Positions 37,745-44,112 of a DNA stretch of 64,000 bases are shown here, piece after piece. The stretch's first letter is position 1. Every line of letters starts with the position of its first letter. The translations under genes and the position numbers were made by a program. The stretch is taken from assembly GCF_003721565.1 (NCBI RefSeq), contig NZ_RJJE01000017.1:496001-560000 (forward strand), read 5' to 3'. The notes below the pieces were generated by a model, which ran no database searches, was not told where the DNA came from, and was given only the letters and a program-made list of their open reading frames with translations. The stretch comes from Rufibacter immobilis. GTDB taxonomy: Bacteria > Bacteroidota > Bacteroidia > Cytophagales > Hymenobacteraceae.

Positions 37745-38791
37745 TTATCTATAACGTTTTCTGTCTAGAGGCTTTTGAAATTGTTGCCCAATTGTCTGCA
37801 AGCTCAAGATACTAACAAGGAGTAAAGCCGCAGGAAAGGCAATAAGCCACCAGGCTTCCACAGAAAACCGGGCATTCGCCAGCATTTTTCCCCAAGAAGG
37901 AATATCTGCCGGAACGCCAATTCCCACATAGGCAAGGGTGGATCCAATTCCTAATAAACCAGAGGCCGCAAAGCAGAAATTGGTAAGAATAGGACCTTGC
38001 AATGCGGGCCAGATAAAATTCAAGAATTTAGTTTGGAAAGGAATACCTAGTGCTTTAGCAGTTTCATAGTAAGGCTCTTGTTTTATCTGCAGCACTGTTG
38101 TACGGGCTACCCTGGCAGGAAGGACCCAATACCCAAGACAGATCCACCCCATTAGGCTATAGAGTGAGAATGTACCAAAAGCACTTAGAAGAAGCAGGAG
38201 AAGTAACTTAGGCAAAGCAGACCAAATGTTGATGCTTTTTTCCAGAACTTCATCTACCGGAATAGTAATGTGTTTGCTCACTTTAGACGATGAGCCTCGG
38301 AATATTAAAAGGTAAAGCAGCAGCCCCATGCAGGTTAACCAATAGGCTGTTCTGGCCAGCGGGATGTAACGGATGGGAACTAAGCCATCTAAAACTGGAG
38401 AGAGGTAAAGAAAGACAAGCAGGAGAAAAAGACTGACATAAAAGTTTACTCTGTTTATTCTCATGCCTGTATTACCTAAAATTGCCGCTCCGGTCCCCCC
38501 TGCAACTCCAAGAATGGTAGTAAGCACAAGCGGCGGAAAAGACAAAAGCCAAGCGGTACGGCAACTCAAAAATAAATAGAGTAAAACATCACGGCCCAAT
38601 TGATCTGTTCCTAATAGATGAGCTGGGTTGGTAAATGGAGGTAGATAAGCCAGTTCTGGAGTTGCCTCCATCTCTCTTCCCTGCAGTATTGCCCAGTGGG
38701 CAAAAATGGCCGCCATCGTAAACAGCAATAGCCAGAGCAGGCTAATTTTTCCTGCTAATGTGAAGGATTTGAATAACACCTTTTTCCCCAT
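37745..38791 (-). CDS. Opp/Dpp-like ABC permease (OppC type)
   Basis: 348 aa from ATG 38791, 7 bases past the previous stop; a longer start at 38839 would overlap oppB. About six to seven hydrophobic helices. OppC hallmark near residue 65, PAHLLGTDQLGRD, and the cytoplasmic EAA loop ETAKALGIPFQTKFLNFIWPA that contacts an ATPase. It would form the inner-membrane channel for peptides or similar solutes with the next permease. No ATPase gene lies nearby. AT-rich like the rest of the cluster. Confidence 0.88.
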   Translation of the reverse strand: MGKKVLFKSFTLAGKISLLWLLLFTMAAIFAHWAILQGREMEATPELAYLPPFTNPAHLLGTDQLGRDVLLYLFLSCRTAWLLSFPPLVLTTILGVAGGTGAAILGNTGMRINRVNFYVSLFLLLVFLYLSPVLDGLVPIRYIPLARTAYWLTCMGLLLYLLIFRGSSSKVSKHITIPVDEVLEKSINIWSALPKLLLLLLLSAFGTFSLYSLMGWICLGYWVLPARVARTTVLQIKQEPYYETAKALGIPFQTKFLNFIWPALQGPILTNFCFAASGLLGIGSTLAYVGIGVPADIPSWGKMLANARFSVEAWWLIAFPAALLLVSILSLQTIGQQFQKPLDRKRYR

Positions 38792-38798
38792 AGAACCG

Positions 38799-40163
38799 CT
38801 ATCCGTTTCTGAGGCGAGGATCAAGTAGAACAAAGGCAAAATGGGTCAAACTTACCACCACTTGCCTGAAGATTAACAAGAGAAGCGTTATCCCAACAAT
38901 CACCGGATAGTCGGCGGTCAAAATAGATTGCGCAAGCAAATTTCCTAAGCCTGGTAAAGAGAAGGTAATTTCTATAACCAAAGCACCTGCCATAATACCA
39001 ATGGTAACTTCGCTTAAAAGTGTAAGGGAAGGTAGCAAGGCATTGGGCATGATATGTTTTTTTAGCGTTTCTTTTTGGGAAAGCCCTTTTGCCCGTGCCG
39101 TGCGGTAGTATAGTTGCCCCAATTGCTCTTCTAAACTTCTATGAAGCTGCAGTGTAAGGTGGGGTGTCACCAGTAATGCGATACAGACACTTCCTAAGAC
39201 CACTGAAGGATTGGAAAGCAACGATGCGGTATGAGCGATAAAAGAACCTTCCTGCGGAAAGATAGGCAGCATAGAACCGCCAGCCACCACATAAATGGTT
39301 AGTACTAGTAGGGCAATGAGGAAGGCCGGAATACTATCCAGAAGATAAAGTACCTTCAGGGCTAAGCGGGTGGCTATTCCTCTGCTGTGGTGCGCGAAAT
39401 AGAAGCCAACAAAATAAGCGACGGCAGTTGCCATAATGAGACCAAGCAATCCAATGATTACTGTTGTTCCAATTGCATGGGAAATTCTGGCTGAAACCTG
39501 CTGATAATCCTGGGTGGAAGTGCCTAAATTGCCCTGTAAGAGGTTCATCAACCAGTGGTGATATGCATTATTCGTTCCTTGCCACTGTACTGCCGGTAGA
39601 TGATAGTATAAGGGGGCGCGTTGATTTTGTAGGTTCTGCCAGTGTGAGAGCAGTTGAGCAGATTCTAAACTAGGTTGAGCTTTCAGCAGTTTGGTTATTT
39701 CCTGATAAGGAGCAGCTCTTGCAATAGGAGCGTTATCATTAGTCCATAGGAGCAAATGATGGGTAAGGGTGCTGTGAACAGTATCGGGGACTAATTTCTT
39801 CCAATCATTCCAGACCCCATAGAATTTGGCAACTTGATTGAACCCATGCCTTAGCACTGCTTTTTCTACCCAAACCTTGTCAAGTTCATCAGGTTTCAGC
39901 TGTGCAGCCAGTACCTTTCCTTTGAGGGAAATATCTATGTAAAATAGAGGATCAAGTAAGCCGTTTCTCTTTAAATAATCACTTTTTACTTTTGCCAGTG
40001 TAGCCGCATTGGCGGCTCCATAAATGACGGTATCTGCCTCTTGCATGCCTTTAGGGGCATTGATAGCCGGCAATAGGCGGCTCAAAAGAAATACACACGA
40101 TACGGTGAGCCAAAGTGTGAAAAGGAACTTCAGCAGTGAAAGAGATACGCTTCTGAAATTCAT
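38799..40163 (-). CDS. Opp/Dpp-like ABC permease (OppB type) with large periplasmic insertion
   Basis: 454 aa, about 120 longer than usual OppB. Helix 1 spans about residues 10-32. An unusual extracytoplasmic domain runs to about residue 200, then the normal motif HWLMNLLQGNLGTS, further helices, and the EAA loop RTARAKGLSQKETLKKHIMPNALLP. The extra domain may dock the lipid-anchored binding protein. It lies 8 bases after the binding-protein gene. Confidence 0.88.
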   Translation of the reverse strand: MNFRSVSLSLLKFLFTLWLTVSCVFLLSRLLPAINAPKGMQEADTVIYGAANAATLAKVKSDYLKRNGLLDPLFYIDISLKGKVLAAQLKPDELDKVWVEKAVLRHGFNQVAKFYGVWNDWKKLVPDTVHSTLTHHLLLWTNDNAPIARAAPYQEITKLLKAQPSLESAQLLSHWQNLQNQRAPLYYHLPAVQWQGTNNAYHHWLMNLLQGNLGTSTQDYQQVSARISHAIGTTVIIGLLGLIMATAVAYFVGFYFAHHSRGIATRLALKVLYLLDSIPAFLIALLVLTIYVVAGGSMLPIFPQEGSFIAHTASLLSNPSVVLGSVCIALLVTPHLTLQLHRSLEEQLGQLYYRTARAKGLSQKETLKKHIMPNALLPSLTLLSEVTIGIMAGALVIEITFSLPGLGNLLAQSILTADYPVIVGITLLLLIFRQVVVSLTHFAFVLLDPRLRNG

Positions 40164-40171
40164 TCAATTCA

Positions 40172-41890
40172 CTATTTTTTTATAAACCTTAAGACATCAT
40201 ACCCTGGCTTCAAGGCTGATACTACCACAGAATCGATCTTTTTACTTACAACAATCTTGCTTTGTTGAAAATAAAGAAAAACCATATTGCTTTCTTCCTG
40301 CATCTTCTGCTGCAGCTCTTTCAATAGAATTGCTTTTTCAGTAGTGCGCTCCTCTTTCGCAATTCGTTCAAGTAAGAGATCGGTCTGTCTATTGCCGAAA
40401 CCCGTTACGTTTGCGCCACCTACTTTAGCATTAGAGGTATGCAGCAAGGGAACCAGATTATAGGAAAACGGATTGCCTACTAAGGTTCTGAAATAGAGAT
40501 CAAAATCACGGCTCAAGAGCTTCTCGTTGATCTGACTACTCTCCATTGCTTGCAATGAGATTGGAATTCCAACTTTGCTGGCATTCTGCTGAAATAGAAG
40601 CGCCATGTTCTCGAAATCTGTGTTGCCTGCCCTATATAATAAGTTAAGTTTTAAAGAGCGGGTTTGACCGTTTATCTTTTTCTCCCATCCAGAGGAGGAT
40701 TTTCTCCAGCCAGATGCAGTTAATAATTGTATAGATTTCTGAGAGTCAAATTTCAGCGGCTGCAATTCTGAATTATAGAATGTCTTTTCCTGCGGATGGA
40801 CAAGCCCTACGGTAGGAGTGGCCAATCCACCGTGCAGGGAGGAAACGACGAGAGGAACGTTGATCAGATGGGCGAGCGCCTGCCGGGTGGCCTTATCCTT
40901 TAGCAGCGGATCTTCACCATTCATTCCCATAAAAATAAGATCATAGGAACTTGGTGTGTAAAAATTGAATAGTTGCCTGTATTTAGGATCTCTCTGCATC
41001 TCCTGAAACGACACTAAGGGAATATTGTCCATTACATCAACCTGCTGGCTTTTTAAGGCCAGTAAGGCAGCAGCGTTGTCGGGAACGACTTGATATACTA
41101 TTTTCTCAGGATTAGCGTGCAGACCAGATTTTTGGGAGGATAGATTCTTAGCCCACCAGTTTTTCTTTTTCTCTAATAGCAAAGCTCTTCCAGAACTCCA
41201 GGAAGTTAGTTTATATGGGCCACTACCTTTCACAAAAGAAGTGTCTCTGGCTATTGCGGCACTGCTTAAGAAAGCTGCAAACTTCTTGAAGTTTTGAGTT
41301 AGGGCTAGAGAATCATGTTTCTGCCGCACCAGACGGTAAGGTATGGAGGAAAGTAAACCTTCAGGATCTAATTGATAGGCCGGTAGAACAAAGAAATCTC
41401 CGGTCATCAATTTCATTTCTGGAGAATATCCAGTGCAGGTAATGGTAAATGTAGTGGGAGAAGCAGTGGAGTACTCTATGTCTTTCATAAAACCATATTG
41501 CGCACGCCAACGCTCATTTTCCAGCAAAGGACTATGCAGCAACTTAAGGGTGAATGCTACATCTGCGGCTGTAATGGGAGAACCATTGTCCCACTTTGCT
41601 TCTGGCCTTATCGTATAGGTATAGAAAGACAATGAATCTTGCACCCGAACGCTTGGCAAGTCAACTGCCAAAAGAGGTTTTATCGTTTTATCTTTGAAGT
41701 CAACAGTTAAGAGACTTTGATGAACCAAGTTGAGCAGTTGTAAGGCAATTGCATTGCCATAACTTAATGGATGTAAAGACTCTGGATCCTGAGGTATTCT
41801 TATTCTAACAGCTGGATCAGAAGCTGGCGTTGAGCAAGAAAAAAACCATAAAAAAAAGAAGCCAAGGCTCTTTGCACAGAAGTTTTTCAT
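40172..41890 (-). CDS. Peptide-type ABC substrate-binding lipoprotein (SBP family 5)
   Basis: 572 aa from ATG 41890, which opens the signal peptide; lipobox FFSC at Cys19. Family 5 features: IRIPQDPESLHPLSYG, YTYTIRPEAKWDNGSPITAADVAFTLK and GSGPYKLTSW. Binds oligopeptides, nickel chelates or glycosides in the family; peptide is likely here. First gene of the SBP-oppB-oppC operon. An inverted repeat overlaps its start codon (41889-41928). Confidence 0.9.
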   Translation of the reverse strand: MKNFCAKSLGFFFLWFFSCSTPASDPAVRIRIPQDPESLHPLSYGNAIALQLLNLVHQSLLTVDFKDKTIKPLLAVDLPSVRVQDSLSFYTYTIRPEAKWDNGSPITAADVAFTLKLLHSPLLENERWRAQYGFMKDIEYSTASPTTFTITCTGYSPEMKLMTGDFFVLPAYQLDPEGLLSSIPYRLVRQKHDSLALTQNFKKFAAFLSSAAIARDTSFVKGSGPYKLTSWSSGRALLLEKKKNWWAKNLSSQKSGLHANPEKIVYQVVPDNAAALLALKSQQVDVMDNIPLVSFQEMQRDPKYRQLFNFYTPSSYDLIFMGMNGEDPLLKDKATRQALAHLINVPLVVSSLHGGLATPTVGLVHPQEKTFYNSELQPLKFDSQKSIQLLTASGWRKSSSGWEKKINGQTRSLKLNLLYRAGNTDFENMALLFQQNASKVGIPISLQAMESSQINEKLLSRDFDLYFRTLVGNPFSYNLVPLLHTSNAKVGGANVTGFGNRQTDLLLERIAKEERTTEKAILLKELQQKMQEESNMVFLYFQQSKIVVSKKIDSVVVSALKPGYDVLRFIKK

Positions 41891-41928
41891 ATTGAGCAAG
41901 ACAAGTAGGGGCATACCCTGCTCAATAT
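41889..41928 (-). promoter_or_regulatory. Inverted repeat overlapping the binding-protein start codon
   Basis: ATATTGAGCA (41889-41898) and TGCTCAATAT (41919-41928), 10 bp each, perfect. In the mRNA the start AUG sits at the foot of the hairpin, so it could be a translational switch or a repressor site. Confidence 0.55.
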
Positions 41929-42020
41929 TACGAAACTTGACACAATTAGCCTTGGCCCTTGATGCAGTAACTTAAAGGAATATTATCTTCCCTTAATTGC
42001 TGATATAGTATTTTTATTAA

Positions 42021-42221
42021 TTAGTCTCTTGTTTCCCAAGTGCCTGAACCACCATAGCCAAGATCAGTGTTATTGTCACCACCTTCATTTGACTGTGAAG
42101 TAGAGGTTGTTTGAACAGATGTAGCGCTACTGGCTGAAGTTGCATTTACATCTTTTTTATCTGTAGAAATACCTGTAGCAACTAAAAGTTGAAGAAGGAG
42201 GGAGAGAAGTAATTCTGCCAT
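42021..42221 (-). CDS. Small peptide with hydrophobic N-terminus and Ser/Thr/Gly-rich tail
   Basis: 66 aa. Residues 1-18 (MAELLLSLLLQLLVATGI) form a hydrophobic leucine-rich helix with no positive charge; residues 19-46 are rich in Ser, Thr and Asn; the C-terminus is GYGGSGTWETRD. It looks like a precursor peptide with leader, linker and a distinct tail. It lies 130 bp upstream of the binding-protein gene on the same strand and is divergent from the helical-repeat gene. No maturation enzyme is adjacent. I recognise no family. Confidence 0.7.
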   Translation of the reverse strand: MAELLLSLLLQLLVATGISTDKKDVNATSASSATSVQTTSTSQSNEGGDNNTDLGYGGSGTWETRD

Positions 42222-42499
42222 GGCTTTTATTAGATTTAAGTTTATATGACAAATTTCCTACAATTAGCCATCTGCGGAAAGGAAACATTTAGTTATATTG
42301 TAACTATGAATATTTAAAGGATTTATTATATTTTTATAATATATAATTGTGTTATTTTTATAATATGGTTTAAATTTAAATATTTTTGAGAGCTATTTTT
42401 TATAAGCGTAACGATTCTATAGATCTTTGCATGAGTATTGTTTAGGGATTAAATAAAGTTAATAGTAAATCTAAATATTTACAGCAGTATGTGTGCTTT
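42222..42499. promoter_or_regulatory. Very AT-rich divergent control region
   Basis: About 280 bp between the 66-aa peptide and the helical-repeat gene, dominated by A/T runs, with two TATTTTTATAATAT-like repeats near 42329 and 42353. It probably carries both promoters; no clear TAnnTTTG box was found. Confidence 0.55.
42344..42363. promoter_or_regulatory. Shared motif, copy 2, in the divergent region
   Basis: TAATTGTGTTATTTTTATAA; 19 of 20 bases match 37655-37674, in the same orientation and at similar distance (123-142 bases) from the minus-strand small gene. Confidence 0.5.
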
Positions 42500-43963
42500 A
42501 TGGAAGAATTGAGAAAATTAATACAAATTGTTGAAAAAAGAGCTGGTAAGCCAAATCATATATTTATATACAAGTCTAAAGAAGAACGTCTGTATGATGA
42601 AATTGTTAACGGAAAAATTACCGATGACCATACAGGATATTCAATTTTATATAAGAGTGGACAAGACGGCAAGGGTTTAAAAATGATTAAGTCACGTCTG
42701 AGAAAGAAGCTGATGAATCAGCTTTTTTTCTTAGACGAAGATAATGATGATATAGGTGCAGCGATAGAGCAATCTTGTTTAACTAAATATTACCAGGCGA
42801 AGGTTTTGGTAGATTCAGGAGCTAATGATCTTGCTGCTCCAATATTACATCAAGTAATAAAAAAAGCTAAAGAATTTGATTTCAATTACATTGTATCACT
42901 TTGTACAAGGACCTTGCTGCAAGTCTACATGAACTTAAACGAAAGAAGCAAGTTTTATAAAGTAAAAGAACAATTAGAGAAGATTGCCCCCCGTTTAGAA
43001 GCTGATCAAGAGTCAGAGATTCTATTTATGGAGGCTAAGGTTGAGCTAAGTTATTCTGTTTCCGCCAGAAAAAATTACTTAACAAAAGTAAAGCCAGTGA
43101 TTGAGAGGCTATTGACTATCTGGACGGAAGCTCGTACGTTCAAGGCCTTTAATAATTACTACAGATTGTCTGTCTGGTTACATGAATTGCAGGGTAATTT
43201 TGAAGACATCATCACGCTAACAAATCAATTCAATGAGCTTACAGCCGATAATGATGCCTTCGCCAAGCGGTTTGACATTAAGTTCAATCAATTTATTCAG
43301 GTATATGCTTACCTAAGATGTAAAAGACTGGAGGAGGGGTTAGCGCTTGCGAATACTTACTACTCCTCATTTGATCAGAGCAGTAACAACTGGTTCGCGT
43401 ACATGGAGAATTATATTCTTCTAGCCATACATGCTAAAAAATATGATGTGGCTCATTTACTGTTGCACCAAGTACAGACGAATCCTTTCATTAAAAAAAT
43501 AAACAAACTGGCACAGGAGAGATGGGTGATTTTTGAGGCCTATCTGCACTTTGTAGCTCCTCAATCTGAACAACCTACTAAATGGATTACTTTGCTTCAA
43601 AATGCCCAAAATTACAGTAAAGACAAAGAGGGCTTCAATGTGGCCATCTTGATCTTGCAGGTGATGTATTATTTGGAAATAGTGGATTTTGAAGCTTTGG
43701 AATATAGAGTGGAGTCTTTGAAGAAATATGCGCAAAACCACTTTAAAGACAGCTTTAGCGAACGGAGTAGGACGTTCTTCAAATTACTGGCTGTATTGGT
43801 TCGTTCAAACTTTGATCCACTGGTGACTCAGAAGAAAGGGCAATACCTCTACACCAAACTGCAGCGTACCCCAACTCCCGGTGACGCCTATGCCGAAATA
43901 GAGATTATTCCGTACGAGCATCTATGGGAGCTTATTCTGGAACGCTTGAAAAGGGTCAACTAA
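42500..43963 (+). CDS. Helical-repeat (TPR-like) protein of unknown function
   Basis: 487 aa from ATG 42500 (a GTG three codons earlier is possible). No signal or membrane segment, so cytoplasmic. Residues 1-80 form a small basic domain (EERLYDEIVNGKITDDHTGYSILY, then KMIKSRLRKKLMNQLFFLD). The rest is a long array of paired amphipathic helices with TPR/SEL-like look (AKVLVDSGANDLAAPILHQV, ILLAIHAKKYDVAHLLLHQV). The basic N-domain could bind nucleic acid. I recall similar proteins as lineage-specific paralogues in Cytophagales, but cannot confirm this. Divergent from the peptide gene. Confidence 0.8.
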   Translation: MEELRKLIQIVEKRAGKPNHIFIYKSKEERLYDEIVNGKITDDHTGYSILYKSGQDGKGLKMIKSRLRKKLMNQLFFLDEDNDDIGAAIEQSCLTKYYQAKVLVDSGANDLAAPILHQVIKKAKEFDFNYIVSLCTRTLLQVYMNLNERSKFYKVKEQLEKIAPRLEADQESEILFMEAKVELSYSVSARKNYLTKVKPVIERLLTIWTEARTFKAFNNYYRLSVWLHELQGNFEDIITLTNQFNELTADNDAFAKRFDIKFNQFIQVYAYLRCKRLEEGLALANTYYSSFDQSSNNWFAYMENYILLAIHAKKYDVAHLLLHQVQTNPFIKKINKLAQERWVIFEAYLHFVAPQSEQPTKWITLLQNAQNYSKDKEGFNVAILILQVMYYLEIVDFEALEYRVESLKKYAQNHFKDSFSERSRTFFKLLAVLVRSNFDPLVTQKKGQYLYTKLQRTPTPGDAYAEIEIIPYEHLWELILERLKRVN

Positions 43964-44001
43964 TCTCTCATTCTATTAAAATAAAGAGAATGGAACCATA
44001 A

Positions 44002-44054
44002 AGCACTTTCGTTTAGCGGCCATTTTTCCTAAAAAGCCACTAAACGGAAGTGCT
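44002..44054. repeat. 3'-end palindromic element, copy 21
   Basis: Arms AGCACTTTCGTTTAGCGGC and GCCACTAAACGGAAGTGCT between two convergent genes (43963 and 44113); probable shared terminator. Confidence 0.88.
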
Positions 44055-44112
44055 AATTCTAACACTGTAAATCATTATCAATTCAGGAAGGAAGCGCGAA
44101 GATCTTTTGGTT

